Shown: positions 38,401 through 47,008 of the stretch, one piece after another | How the letters are laid out: the number at the start of each line of letters is the position of its first letter | How positions within the stretch are numbered: position 1 is the first letter of the stretch | Origin: DASXVU01 sp963732855 | GTDB lineage: Archaea > Thermoplasmatota > Thermoplasmata > Methanomassiliicoccales > UBA472 | Direction of reading: 5' to 3' | Assembly: GCA_963732855.1 (NCBI GenBank) | Contig: CAVTBB010000005.1 | Span: forward strand, 186,001 to 250,000 | Length of the DNA stretch: 64,000 bases | Notes under the pieces: generated by a model | What the model was told of the DNA's origin: nothing | What the model saw: the letters and a program-made list of their open reading frames with translations, nothing else | Databases searched by the model: none | Made by a program: the position numbers and the translations under genes

Positions 38401-40436
38401 GTCAGACCGGTGATCGTCGCGGTCTGCCCGGCGTAATGGGTCGGCAGCGCCGAACCGTCCTGGGTGACGATGTAATAGTCAACGGCGCTTCCGTGAAGGG
38501 CCGGAGCGGTCCAGCTCAATGTCACTTGGGCGTCGCCGGCGACGGCGTTAAGATCGGTCGGAACGCCGGGCACGTCGGACGGCGTGCTCGTTGCCGGCGC
38601 GCTCTCGTCACCGGTGCCGATCACGGTGTGGGCCTGTATGGTGAACGAGTACGTCTGTCCGTTCGTCAGCCCGGGAATGGTCGCCGTGGTTCCGGTGATA
38701 TGGTCGATGTCGGCCCCGTCCTGGTTGACGATGTAGTATTCGATGTCGTAACCGCTGGTCAATGTCGGGGCGGTCCAGTTCAGAGTCACTAGTTCGAAGC
38801 CGGCGCCGGCGGTGAGGCCGGTCGGCACTCCAGGAACGTCAGGGACGACCCCGCCCATCAGCAGGCTGTGGAAAAGTTGACCGGCAGACGGGAAGTTCGA
38901 CGCCTCGTAGGCGTGCCCAAGTATCCCCGCGTTCGTGCCTGCGACCCAGTTTGGTCCCACATATGCCGGCGCCACCATTCCCCGGAAGGTGATCGAGGTC
39001 AGGCCGGAACAGCCCAGGAAGGCGCTGTTGCCGATCGATGTGACGTTCCCCGGAATCGTAATCGAAGTCAGCAGCCCATCCAAATAGAACGCGCTGTTGC
39101 CGATCGATGTGACGTTCCTTCCGATGGACACTGATGTCAATGCCGGGCAGTTGTTGAACGCCTGATAGCCGACATAAGTAACGCTGTTGCCGATGGTCGC
39201 GGAGGCCAACTCGGTACAGCCGTTGAACGTTTGGTTGCCCATTGTGATGACGCTGTCCGGGATCGTGACGGATTGCAGGAGAACGCTGTTCGCGAAAGCG
39301 TAGTCACCGATGAACCGGACATTGTCAGGAATTGTGATGGATGATATTTGGTTCTGCGTGAACGCGCCCCTCCCGATGGATGTGACATTGACGGGGATAT
39401 TGACCGAGGTGAGTGGGCAATGTCCGAATGCGCCTTCTCCGATATACGTGACATTTCTGCCGATGGAAACGGAGGTCATCCTATAGCAGTAATAGAAAGT
39501 GTACTGGCCCACATAGGTCGCACCGTCACCGATGGATGCGGAGATCAGGTTGACGAGGTTGTAGAATGTGGAGTTCCCGATCGAAGTGACGCTGTCGGGG
39601 ATGGTCAGAGAGGTCAAACTGCTTTGGTCGAATGCATGGTCCCCGATCGATCTGACGCTGTCGGGGATGTTGACGGTCGTCAGTCTGCAATTGTAGAACG
39701 CGTATGCATAGATCTTGGTGACGGTGCCGGGGATCGTGAACGTGGCGCCCGACAATCCGTTCGGGTACACGACCAATTCGGTCAGGTCGTGGCTGTAAAG
39801 CACGCCGCCGACGCTGGCATAGTACGGGTTGTCGATATCGACGGCTATGCTCGTCAAGGCAGCGCAAGCAAGGAACAGCTTGTTCCCGACAGAACTGACA
39901 CTGTCCGGTATGGTCACGGAGGTCATGTGATTGGCGGAAAAGAACGCCTCATCGGCGATCGTTGTGACGCCGTCTGGGATATCAAAATGAGCGCCGGTCA
40001 TTGCCTTGGGATAGCAGACCAGGGTGGTCAGGTCGTGGCTGTAGAGTACGCCGCCGACGCTGGCATAGTTGGTATTCGCACCGTCGACAGTGATCGATGC
40101 CAGATGGTTGCAGCCATAGAACGCCACGCTCGGGATGAGCTTGACGTTGCCGGGGATCGTTACGGAGGTCACGGAATTTACACCCGTGAACGCGTAGCTA
40201 CCTATGGCGACCACTGGATACGTGCCAAGGGTGGATGGGATCGTTAACGCCACGTCGGTCCCGGTGTAAGCGGTTATCGTGGCCTCGCTGCCTGTGACGG
40301 TGTAGGTGTATGAGCCTTCCGTCAGCGCGCTGGCCTGGTCCGTTCCAAAGATGACCGATGAAACGGACAGCATCATTACGACGAGCATTATCGCGACGAA
40401 ACTCTTCCCTAACCTTGTAGCCATGATGTCACCCAA
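35484..40436 (-). CDS. Giant BspA-LRR / Fn3 / Ig-like surface protein
   Basis: A 1650-residue cell-surface protein. It has a signal peptide (about residues 1-38, ending near DQASA); a BspA-type leucine-rich repeat region to about residue 500 (units like LTSVTIPDSVTSIGNSTFYN); three Fn3 domains (about 530-800, each starting GVPTGLTAG or similar); a run of Ig-like domains with VDTVDPTVSI joints (about 800-1430); a Big_5-type domain with IVIEFSEAMNQTS; a carboxypeptidase-regulatory-like domain GVIKDAAGQVIADATVTLSN; and a C-terminal membrane helix (MLVIAVIVGIVALLFVLILF) followed by WRRKKKE. In other microbes BspA-LRR proteins bind surfaces or other cells. The frame is open over 4.95 kb. Confidence 0.9.
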   Translation of the reverse strand: MGDIMATRLGKSFVAIMLVVMMLSVSSVIFGTDQASALTEGSYTYTVTGSEATITAYTGTDVALTIPSTLGTYPVVAIGSYAFTGVNSVTSVTIPGNVKLIPSVAFYGCNHLASITVDGANTNYASVGGVLYSHDLTTLVCYPKAMTGAHFDIPDGVTTIADEAFFSANHMTSVTIPDSVSSVGNKLFLACAALTSIAVDIDNPYYASVGGVLYSHDLTELVVYPNGLSGATFTIPGTVTKIYAYAFYNCRLTTVNIPDSVRSIGDHAFDQSSLTSLTIPDSVTSIGNSTFYNLVNLISASIGDGATYVGQYTFYYCYRMTSVSIGRNVTYIGEGAFGHCPLTSVNIPVNVTSIGRGAFTQNQISSITIPDNVRFIGDYAFANSVLLQSVTIPDSVITMGNQTFNGCTELASATIGNSVTYVGYQAFNNCPALTSVSIGRNVTSIGNSAFYLDGLLTSITIPGNVTSIGNSAFLGCSGLTSITFRGMVAPAYVGPNWVAGTNAGILGHAYEASNFPSAGQLFHSLLMGGVVPDVPGVPTGLTAGAGFELVTLNWTAPTLTSGYDIEYYIVNQDGADIDHITGTTATIPGLTNGQTYSFTIQAHTVIGTGDESAPATSTPSDVPGVPTDLNAVAGDAQVTLSWTAPALHGSAVDYYIVTQDGSALPTHYAGQTATITGLTNGQEYSFTVMAHNLGGYGQETDAVTATPYTMAGAATGLTPIPGIDNITLSWTAPADNGGASIDYYVVYQWLAGSWSDVAHATGTSIVISGLTTGIGCEFSVAAHNTAGLGDRSASVSVIPDIYITVHVTASAQYVNDTTAETVTLDISASSRLPSITLSSANVSYHLDGVLMGNTVLSVSGTWYLSSMPLLPTVGTNVWTFMFNDSVGNSEMKSITVIYENVDPTVSIVSPQTGSYNNTGIVTVQWTAAYDLSGIAYFEFILDSGTILTLPADVMSLQRSELADGSHTVKVVAYDNSGNHHEASVTFVVDTVDPTVSIDSPLPDSYNNGSMTLQWTSNDELSGIAYHEVSLDSGHILTLPSDVQSLVMNQMANGSHTVSVVAYDAAGNHKEASVTFIVDTVKPTLSISWPVGSYNNTGSILVGLSAFDLSGIAGFKVSIDDGVESTVGSGTPSYTFTDLADGPHTINIKAIDLAGNINETSESFIVDTVAPVITCAPASPIYTNDNAVEVHVSMSDTNPMTTGNVSLYSNGVFMEGYAIYGMSGENSSGYFALLYLEQGVNHYHVTVNDSAGNSNTIVVTIYRDITAPTVHINSPTNHAYNNTGSMALAWSSTDSSGVDRYEIFVNGGKVATLAAGTTWHVLSLPEGNDEIDVYVYDLAGNSAHATVNVIVDLTGPIVAITSPAGGQQTGSSVTVSWQGADPLSGLARYVVSFDGGDGLVLSTATHSQAFTGLASGLHTVSVVVYDNTGNSANDSVTFVVDSVTPSITSATPAGDNVSRTASIVIEFSEAMNQTSTTITIAGVNGTLTWSGSTATFTPSSALTYGTSYNVTVSGHDLAGNPMTSTESFTTVKGYGLISGVIKDAAGQVIADATVTLSNGMTTTTDANGAFSFSNVSAGSYDLTVGKTGYETVTQSVSSVAGETTALGSVSVSTTTGTTSNDSGMLVIAVIVGIVALLFVLILFVWRRKKKE

Positions 40437-40651
40437 TGTGTAAGATCGCTCAGAAATGATGAGAAATCAGATGACCACCCATGAAAAAGTGGTATACTAT
40501 ACCTATTGACCTGATTCTCAGAAATAGTTTGATGCCAGGGGAAGCGCGTTTGCATTTCCGCATCAAGGAATTTACCCGGTCGTCAGCATCGTGGAATTCG
40601 GTCAGACGCGGGAAAGAAAAGGATCGAAATCGCCCGTTCAGGCACTTAGGT

Positions 40652-41615
40652 TCAGAACTGTATCGCCGTCGCGCCCCAGGTGAACCCAGTGCTCTGGAGG
40701 CCAGGACCACGAGGTCGCCCTTTTCGATCGTCCTGTTCTCGAGCCCCTTGGCCAGGCAGAAGAATGTGTCGATCGGGCCGACATGTCCGTATTCGGCGAT
40801 GATGCTCATGTATTGCCCGTCGTTCAGACCGATGGTCCTCAATATGTTCGCGGAAAGGCTCCTCTTGACCTGGTTGGTGAAAAGGAACCGAATGTCCCTG
40901 CGGCCCTTTCCCTGCTGGTGCAAAACCCGGTCGATGACCTTCTCGTAGTTCCTCAGGTAGACGCTAGAGAATATGTGCTCCAGCCCCTTCGGGTCATCGA
41001 CCACGAATTGGGCCTCGCGCATCTCGATGCCCCGGTGGAAGGGCCTTCTGGTCCCTCCACCTGCTGCCTATGGCGTTACCTCCTCCCTTGCTGACGATCG
41101 CCGCGGCGGCTCCGTCGGCAAGGTGGTGCATAGACAGGGATGCTTGATCCGAATAGTCCGCCAGGATGGAAAGCTTGTCAGCGCAGACGACCAGGGCGTG
41201 CCGTTTCTCCGGGTCCTGCATGAGCATGTGCTTGGCCAGGTTGAGGCCGAGGTTGCCGCCATTTCAGCCGTTCCGCACCTCGAACCCGAAGCAATCGTTG
41301 GCACCGATGGCGTCCTGGACCCAGGCCGACGGGCACCATATCTGGTAGTCGTAGAATCCGGCTCCGCAGTAGATGACGATGCCGATGTCGCCGCCCTCGA
41401 GGCCGGCGTTCTGCAACGCCATCTATTGACGCCTTGATGCCCATGTCGGCCGGGTGCTCGTCGGCCGAGGCGATGTGCTTACGCCTCATGCCGATCTTGT
41501 CCAGATAAACGTTCACGGGGATGCCGGAGATCTCGGTGATCTCCTCGCAGGTCATGACCCCTTCGGGTACATAGTGACCCATAGCAGTTATCCCGACCGA
41601 GGTGTCGTTCGACAT
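40652..41615 (-). pseudogene. Ketoacyl-ACP/HMG-CoA synthase-like (thiolase fold) gene, broken
   Basis: A KAS III-like thiolase-fold gene in four frame pieces. From ATG 41615: MSNDTSVGITAMGHYVPEGV and DKIGMRRKHIASADE; frameshift near 41420; then LEGGDIGIVIYCGAGFYDYQ, an internal TGA at 41264-41266 within RNG-stop-NGGN, and LGLNLAKHMLMQDPEKRHAL, ADGAAAAIVSKGGG; shift near 41037; REAQFVVDDPKGLEHIFSSV, FLFTNQVKRSLSANIL, GHVGPIDTFFCLAKG; shift near 40695; and the proper family end TGFTWGATAIQF with a stop at 40652. The TGA falls where the active-site cysteine is expected. Three shifts and a stop mean no functional enzyme. Confidence 0.82.
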
Positions 41616-41974
41616 GTTGAGCGATCCAGCACTCGGACGACAACTGGGCGTCGATAAAATGGTTTGCTCCTGGTTGACGATCGGCCGAAATTCTGAGGTC
41701 GATCGTATTGTATATGCCGGTTGATCAACCAGGTCAAGAAGCAGGAAGACGGGAATCATGCCCTTGGTTCGAGACCGCCGCTGCTTGCACACCTGCGCTA
41801 GGGGATATATCTATCTCGATGAAATGTCCCATTTTCGACCGACCCCTGTTCCAATTCATCGCCCCGCCCAGCGGTCGGCGAATTCCAAACTATCACTTCA
41901 TTGATTAGTGTGGCCGAGCTTCTTTCCACTGTTCAATAGGAAAAATGATTTCGTCTAGCATGTCCAGGTCGTAG
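41616..41974. other. Intergenic region, no gene seen
   Basis: About 360 bases between the broken synthase and the first MDR gene. No supported gene. It presumably holds the former promoter of the synthase. Confidence 0.35.
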
Positions 41975-42958
41975 TCAGATATCGTCCTCATGTTCAACCG
42001 TTATCACCACTTTCCCTGTTACGAGCCCCTTTGATAGATCCCTGAGAGCCCCCGGAACCCCGCTGAGAGGGATTCGCCTGTCTATGGCCGGCAGAAGCTT
42101 CCCCCTTTCATTGAGTTCGAGCAAGAACCGCAGGTCCTCCTCGCGGTCCACGTTCCAAGGGTTGATGCCCATCTTCTTCTTGCTGGCAATGGATACCAGA
42201 GGCCCCAGTAGGATCGCCTGGAATATGGCGTATCTTGAGCCTCCCACCAGCACGTACAGGCCAGTAGGGGCCATGACGCGCCTGTAATCGAAGATCGACC
42301 GGCGCGCGACCGTATCCAGGATGAGGTCGTAGCGCTCCCCGCTACTTGTGCAATCCTCCCGGGCGTAATCGATGACGTGATCGGCCCCGATGGTGCGAAG
42401 CATCTCGAGCTTCCCCATGCTGTCCACGCCGGTCACCTCAGCCCCGTAGTACTTCGCGATCTGCACGGCGAACGTGCCCATACCGCCGCCGGCGCCATTG
42501 ATCAGGACCTTCTGTCCTTTCCTGAGGGGTCGCCTACCACGGATGCCCTGAAGGGCGATCTTGGCCGCCTGGGGGAGGGTGGCGGCGTCCTCAAAGGATA
42601 TGCTGTCCGGTTTCCTCATCAATGCATCTTCAGGTGCTGCCACATACTCTGCGAAAGCGCCGAAGCCGCAAGCGAACAGGTCCCCGAAGACCGCGTCACC
42701 TATTTTCCACCGCTTGACGTTCCTTCCTACCGCCACGACCCGACCCGCGACGTCCGATCCGGGTATCCTGTTCCGTGGCCTAAAAGGGGCGGCGATGCGG
42801 GCCGAGACCGCGCCGCCCAGGATCTCGAAATCGGCCCCATTCAGTGACGAAGCGATGACCTTCACCAGTACCTGGTTGTCCCTTGGTACCGGCTTCTCCA
42901 CCTCCTCGAGCCGGAGGACGTCCGGTGAGCCGTATCTGTCGCATAGGATGGCTTTCAT
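41975..42958 (-). CDS. Zinc-independent MDR oxidoreductase (quinone-reductase-like), copy 1
   Basis: A 327-residue medium-chain dehydrogenase/reductase. Seen: MKAILCDRYGSPDVLRLEEV (family start), the substrate domain with PGSDVAGRVVAVGRNVKRW and GDAVFGDL, the cofactor segment GQKVLINGAGGGMGTFAVQI (the glycine-rich NAD(P)-binding loop) and IGADHVIDYAREDC. The catalytic-zinc cysteine and histidine are missing, as in quinone oxidoreductase and enoyl-reductase members, so it is likely an NAD(P)H reductase of an unsaturated carbonyl or quinone. It follows its paralogue by 14 bases and shares roughly half its residues by eye. Confidence 0.88.
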   Translation of the reverse strand: MKAILCDRYGSPDVLRLEEVEKPVPRDNQVLVKVIASSLNGADFEILGGAVSARIAAPFRPRNRIPGSDVAGRVVAVGRNVKRWKIGDAVFGDLFACGFGAFAEYVAAPEDALMRKPDSISFEDAATLPQAAKIALQGIRGRRPLRKGQKVLINGAGGGMGTFAVQIAKYYGAEVTGVDSMGKLEMLRTIGADHVIDYAREDCTSSGERYDLILDTVARRSIFDYRRVMAPTGLYVLVGGSRYAIFQAILLGPLVSIASKKKMGINPWNVDREEDLRFLLELNERGKLLPAIDRRIPLSGVPGALRDLSKGLVTGKVVITVEHEDDI

Positions 42959-42972
42959 GGTGCGGTGATTTC

Positions 42973-43893
42973 TCAGACATTGTCATCACCAACGACGGAT
43001 ATAACCACATTGCCTCTCTTGTGTCCCTTATCGACATACCTGTGCGCTTCTACGACTTCCTCTAACGGATACGTCCTGTCGATGACCGGTCTTACCTTTC
43101 CCGCCTCCACGAGCTCTTTCAGGTGGATGAGATCCTCGTTCGACTCTCTAGTGGGAGACCACGACGATATGAAGACCCCGTTTTCCCCCAGGGACTTTTT
43201 GCGCCCTGATTTCTTAACCTTCCTTACAGCGTCGAAGATGACATCATAGGTCTCACCATTCTTTCTGAAATCCTCTTTGGTGTAGTCGATCACCTCATCG
43301 GCGCCGAGGGACCTCACCAGATCGAGGTTCGCACCGCTGCAGACCCCTGTCACGTGGGCCCCATAGTACTTCGCCAATTGCACGGCATAGGTGCCCACGG
43401 AACCGGACGCCCCGTAGATGAGGACCCTATTCCCCTCCCCGACATTCCCCGACCTGAGTATCTGGAGGGCGGTCAACCCCCCGATGGGGATGGCGGCAGC
43501 CTCTCCGAAGGATACGTTGGCCGGTTTCATGGCCACCATTCCCCTTCCTCCCTCCTCGGGGATGCAGACATATTCTGCGTTGGCGCCAGATCTGAGCCCC
43601 GTGGTCGTTCCGAAGACCTGGTCGCCTATACTGAATGATTTGATGTCCCGACCCACCGCCTCAACTACGCCGGCAAGCTCATGGCCTGCAATCTTTTTCA
43701 GTTTGAAGCCCATCACGATCGTCATTGGACCCATGACGAATCGGGGCATCTTCCGGAGGATGACGTCCCCTATGGTCACCGTCGAGGCATGGACCCTGAC
43801 CAGCATCTCGTTGTCCCGGGGTGCGGGCTTTTCGACGTCCCTGAGCTCCAGAACCTCTGGTTTTCCGCTTCCAGTTACTACTATGGCTTTCAT
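42973..43893 (-). CDS. Zinc-independent MDR oxidoreductase, copy 2
   Basis: A 306-residue paralogue of the next gene. Start ATG 43893 (MKAIVVTGSGKPEVLELRDV) is chosen because it lines up with the paralogue; the in-frame ATG at 43947 would overlap the upstream gene. It shows GHELAGVVEAVGRDIKSF, GDQVFGTTTG, the nucleotide loop GNRVLIYGASGSVGTYAVQL and LGADEVIDYTKEDF, with no zinc ligands. It shares the strand and close spacing of an operon with the membrane protein upstream and copy 1 downstream. Substrate is unknown. Confidence 0.88.
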   Translation of the reverse strand: MKAIVVTGSGKPEVLELRDVEKPAPRDNEMLVRVHASTVTIGDVILRKMPRFVMGPMTIVMGFKLKKIAGHELAGVVEAVGRDIKSFSIGDQVFGTTTGLRSGANAEYVCIPEEGGRGMVAMKPANVSFGEAAAIPIGGLTALQILRSGNVGEGNRVLIYGASGSVGTYAVQLAKYYGAHVTGVCSGANLDLVRSLGADEVIDYTKEDFRKNGETYDVIFDAVRKVKKSGRKKSLGENGVFISSWSPTRESNEDLIHLKELVEAGKVRPVIDRTYPLEEVVEAHRYVDKGHKRGNVVISVVGDDNV

Positions 43894-43930
43894 TCTATCT
43901 TCCCTTCTCACACCAATATCCATTTCACGA

Positions 43931-44428
43931 TCAGTTACCAGCCACACCGTTCCTCGCGACCATCGGCCACTTCCATGCGGTCCATATGATCATGGCGAGG
44001 ATGATTACCTCCACGATAGTCCCGAACACATAATATGCGTTGATCTCTCCCGAAGCGAATCCGAACGCGATCACGATGTGGAACGCGCCCAGAGCGATGT
44101 TCGCATAACGGTTCCTCTTGGCCGGTAACATTAGGGAGACGCAGACCATTATGACCGGGAGCGTCATCAACGTCAGGCTCAGCAGCAGCCACGTTTGATC
44201 GATATTATAGATCCAGACCTTTCCCACCAGAATATCCGCGATCGTCCCCGGTTTGAAGAATCCGATTATGTCCACATAGATGTACATGAACATCACCGCC
44301 CCCCACAGTCCAGCCAACTTGACCGGTGTTGATATCCTAAACTCCTCAAGGACCGGTCTGGCCTTCCCGCTCAGTTCCTTCACCTTCATCATCTCGCCCA
44401 CCCCTATTGTCTGATTCTGTTCCACCAT
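43931..44428 (-). CDS. Four-helix membrane protein (DUF6326-like)
   Basis: A 165-residue membrane protein with a soluble start (MVEQNQTIGVGEMMKVKEL) and four hydrophobic segments: about residues 38-58 (KLAGLWGAVMFMYIYVDIIG), 78-100 (TWLLLSLTLMTLPVIMVCVS), 107-127 (ANIALGAFHIVIAFGFASG) and 131-152 (YYVFGTIVEVIILAMIIWTA). The pattern of MFMYIYVDIIGFF and GTIVEVI resembles DUF6326 proteins; the assignment is from memory of the pattern. It is the first gene of a likely operon with the two MDR genes and is divergent from an HTH_10 regulator. Confidence 0.7.
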   Translation of the reverse strand: MVEQNQTIGVGEMMKVKELSGKARPVLEEFRISTPVKLAGLWGAVMFMYIYVDIIGFFKPGTIADILVGKVWIYNIDQTWLLLSLTLMTLPVIMVCVSLMLPAKRNRYANIALGAFHIVIAFGFASGEINAYYVFGTIVEVIILAMIIWTAWKWPMVARNGVAGN

Positions 44429-44489
44429 TGTATCATCCGGCGATTTTCGCCAATATCGGAATTATCGAAAAAGTACAAGATAATTGAGC

Positions 44490-44515
44490 AATACATGTAT
44501 TATAGTTTAAATATC
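44490..44515. promoter_or_regulatory. Divergent promoter with 12-base palindrome
   Basis: AATACATGTATT (44490-44501) is a perfect palindrome running into TATAGTTTAAATA, a TATA-like element 27-40 bases before the HTH_10 gene start at 44542. A second small inverted repeat, GGCGA-TTT-TCGCC, is at 44439-44451 near the start of the divergent gene. Confidence 0.45.
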
Positions 44516-44541
44516 GGAGTGCACAATTTGAGAACGATGCC

Positions 44542-45207
44542 ATGAGAACGGTCACCCTGGAGATCGAGCCTTTCGAGACCGTGAAAGAGGAAATGGCCGC
44601 GACCTTCGCCCATGTCCTTTCCTACACCATCCTCGAGACCCTTAAGATGGACTATAAAGAAGGCATATGCATCGAGATCATCGAGTTCACCCTGAAAGAG
44701 GGTTCTTCAATCCAAGATATCAGGACAGTAGGTAACATGGAGATCCTGAGCGTTCTGAGGTCCATTGACAAAAAGCATACTTGCCTCATCAAATACACGG
44801 AACCGGAAGAGACCAAAGGGCAGTTCCAAGAGTCCGACCTGGGTCTGATCCATACAATACCTACGATCGTTTCATTGGAGAAATTCACCATCAGCATGAT
44901 GGGAGAGCAGAAGAACCTGTCGGATTTTGTTGAGATGATCAAGAACGCCGGTACTATACGGAAGATGACCTTCCGGAAGGCGGCCTACCAGAAGGCCGAC
45001 ATCCTAGCCGTCCTTACCGACAAACAGAGGGAAGTGATGGTGGCGGCTTTTCTGAACGGTTACTTTGATTATCCCAAGAAAATCAGCAGCAAGCGGCTGT
45101 GCCAGAAGGTCAACATCAGCAAACCCACCCTCCTGCAGCACATGAGGAAGGCCGAGGGGCGGATACTCAATGAGCTAATGACCGGGTACTTCCAACGCCC
45201 AGAGTGA
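44542..45207 (+). CDS. HTH_10 (Bat-like) transcription regulator
   Basis: A 221-residue archaeal regulator. The C-terminal 55 residues are the HTH_10 domain: LTDKQREVMVAAFLNGYFDY, PKKISSKRLCQKVNISKPTL and LQHMRKAEGRIL, the standard bacterio-opsin-activator-type motif. The N-terminal 150 residues (VTLEIEPFETVKEEMAATFA) form an uncharacterised alpha-beta sensor domain. Neighbouring genes on the opposite strand, the membrane protein and the two reductases, share its promoter region and are natural targets. The DNA is preceded by a palindrome. Confidence 0.88.
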   Translation: MRTVTLEIEPFETVKEEMAATFAHVLSYTILETLKMDYKEGICIEIIEFTLKEGSSIQDIRTVGNMEILSVLRSIDKKHTCLIKYTEPEETKGQFQESDLGLIHTIPTIVSLEKFTISMMGEQKNLSDFVEMIKNAGTIRKMTFRKAAYQKADILAVLTDKQREVMVAAFLNGYFDYPKKISSKRLCQKVNISKPTLLQHMRKAEGRILNELMTGYFQRPE

Positions 45208-45823
45208 TTACGGGTATAGCGCCAAAACCTGGAATCTCAAATACCATGGAGCGAGTTTGGCAATAAAATGCCCGGCCTGCAAAATAATCGCAATGTGGCC
45301 ATAAGCGACCATTCCGATACCCCGTGAGACCGCAAGAATGGTTTCAAAGTCAAGGATTTGAACTGTCCGGATTTTTCCGGACCTGTGAAAAGATGGGAGG
45401 TGGGTACTTGTTCAAAGTGCGGTGGCTCAATGAGAAGGGGCGATATAGCAAAGAAGTTCGATTGTCGTCCCTGGAAGATGATTAATTGCAAGATGAGCAG
45501 TCTTAGGAGAAGGAGATTCGATGGCGCTTCAGCCATGCGGCACATAGGCCTTATGACCGAGAGACGACTCCTAAGGCGTGGGAAACCATCTTAGACGCTT
45601 ATTGTCGAGACTGCTATGGAAGGTGTGCCAGCTACAACGAGGGGCGAGAGGAGGCTGGGCCACCTCGCTGTCGAAGAAGTATAGGCGTGAGCCGGAAGGG
45701 CAGGACCACTAACCTTCATATTGTACCCTGGTCATCAATAATATATGTTATCAAATCCTCAGATGATCAATAATTCACATACCCCTCGTTAACAGCTCGA
45801 CTTTCCAAAGGCGTATCCTTATC
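45208..45823. other. Gene remnants, cysteine-rich
   Basis: About 615 bases without an intact gene. Two neighbouring frames read like pieces of one cysteine-rich protein: around 45358-45470 with NCPDFSGPVKRWEVGTCSKC and GGSMRRGDIAKKFDC, and around 45570-45640 with WETILDAYCRDCYGRCASY. I cannot name the family; a decayed zinc-ribbon or transposase-type protein are both possible. The last 100 bases are AT-rich and should hold the promoter of the next gene. Confidence 0.35.
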
Positions 45824-46843
45824 ATGTGGAAAGTGTGGTTAGGGTCACCAATAACAGAGGATATGGAAATGAGGATAGCGATCGCCGGCGCCGGCATGTC
45901 TGGGGCCTATCTGTATAGGCTTCTTGCAAACAATGGGTTCGACGACATCGACCTATACGACCAAAAAAAGAACACCGCCTGCGGATGCAGACCGTGTGCC
46001 TGGGGTTACGCTCCCACGACCGAGACCCGCCGCCTGATAGCGAAGGTGGCCAATCCCGCCCGCTTCGAGCTGCACCGTTCAGATCTGATATCGTTCGATG
46101 GGGTCGCGATTCGATCTGACGTACTGACGATGAACAAACCCGCCCTGATCAAAGATATGGTGGGTGACAAGGAGATCAAGGAGGGCCCGGTGGACCTTAC
46201 TAAGTATGACCGGGTCATCGACGCAACCGGCGTGAGCAGGGCCTACCTCCCACCGATACAGAACGATCTCATCGCCGAATGTAACCAGTATCGGGTAAGG
46301 AGCGAAGTTTCACTCGGGTTCTGGTTCAAGACCTCTTCAATGGGCTACGAATGGTGCTTTCCGATCGGCGGGAACGAATACCACATCGGGTTCGGGAATC
46401 TCGTGTCGGACGTCAGATCGTATCGGCCGCCCAAAGAACTGAACGGGCATGACCTGACGTTACAGATGCGCTGCAAATGCCAGAGCACTGTCAGGATGAC
46501 CTCGCCCTTCCATTCACAGCCATTGGTCACCGACAATAAGATCGTCGGCATCGGGGAGAGCATCGGGGCGGTCGCCCCGCTGGCGGTCGACGGTAACGTG
46601 TACGCCATGCAGTGCGGGGAAATGCTACTGGAGAACTGGGACGACCTGGATCGATATGCGGAGACCGTACTCCGCCGGTATGATTGGATGAGGAAGGAGC
46701 GCAGGGCCTTGGAAAAGTTGATGGCTGGACGGATACCTTCTATCTTCGATGCCCTGACGATGAAGAGGCATAGCAATATGGTGGGCGTCGAAATGAGGAC
46801 CTCGCACATCTTCAAGATATTCCGGAACATGACGAGGAAATGA
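45824..46843 (+). CDS. FAD-dependent oxidoreductase, geranylgeranyl-reductase-like
   Basis: A 339-residue flavoprotein (start may be ATG 45869, MRIAIAGAGMSGAYLYRLL, just at the FAD-binding GxGxxG). Next come the redox-region motif CGCRPCAWGYAP near residue 50-60, DRVIDATGVSRAYL, EWCFPIGGNEYHIGFGN, and the FAD-phosphate region IVGIGESIGAVAPLAVDGN followed by a helical C-terminus. The order fits the geranylgeranyl-reductase family, which in archaea saturates the isoprenoid chains of membrane lipids, but the CGCRPC cluster is peculiar and another substrate is possible. Stand-alone gene. Confidence 0.78.
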   Translation: MWKVWLGSPITEDMEMRIAIAGAGMSGAYLYRLLANNGFDDIDLYDQKKNTACGCRPCAWGYAPTTETRRLIAKVANPARFELHRSDLISFDGVAIRSDVLTMNKPALIKDMVGDKEIKEGPVDLTKYDRVIDATGVSRAYLPPIQNDLIAECNQYRVRSEVSLGFWFKTSSMGYEWCFPIGGNEYHIGFGNLVSDVRSYRPPKELNGHDLTLQMRCKCQSTVRMTSPFHSQPLVTDNKIVGIGESIGAVAPLAVDGNVYAMQCGEMLLENWDDLDRYAETVLRRYDWMRKERRALEKLMAGRIPSIFDALTMKRHSNMVGVEMRTSHIFKIFRNMTRK

Positions 46844-47008
46844 TGGTGCAATGATCCAGCCTTCATGGCCATCGATAACCTGGACATGTTATACAAGTCC
46901 GGCGGTCGCTCTTTTTCCTCCGCTTTTAAATCGATCCCATTTCCTCTCCTTGCATTCATTCGATGATCGATTCGGACGAAAGATAAGATAATAATCCCTA
47001 ACATCGTT

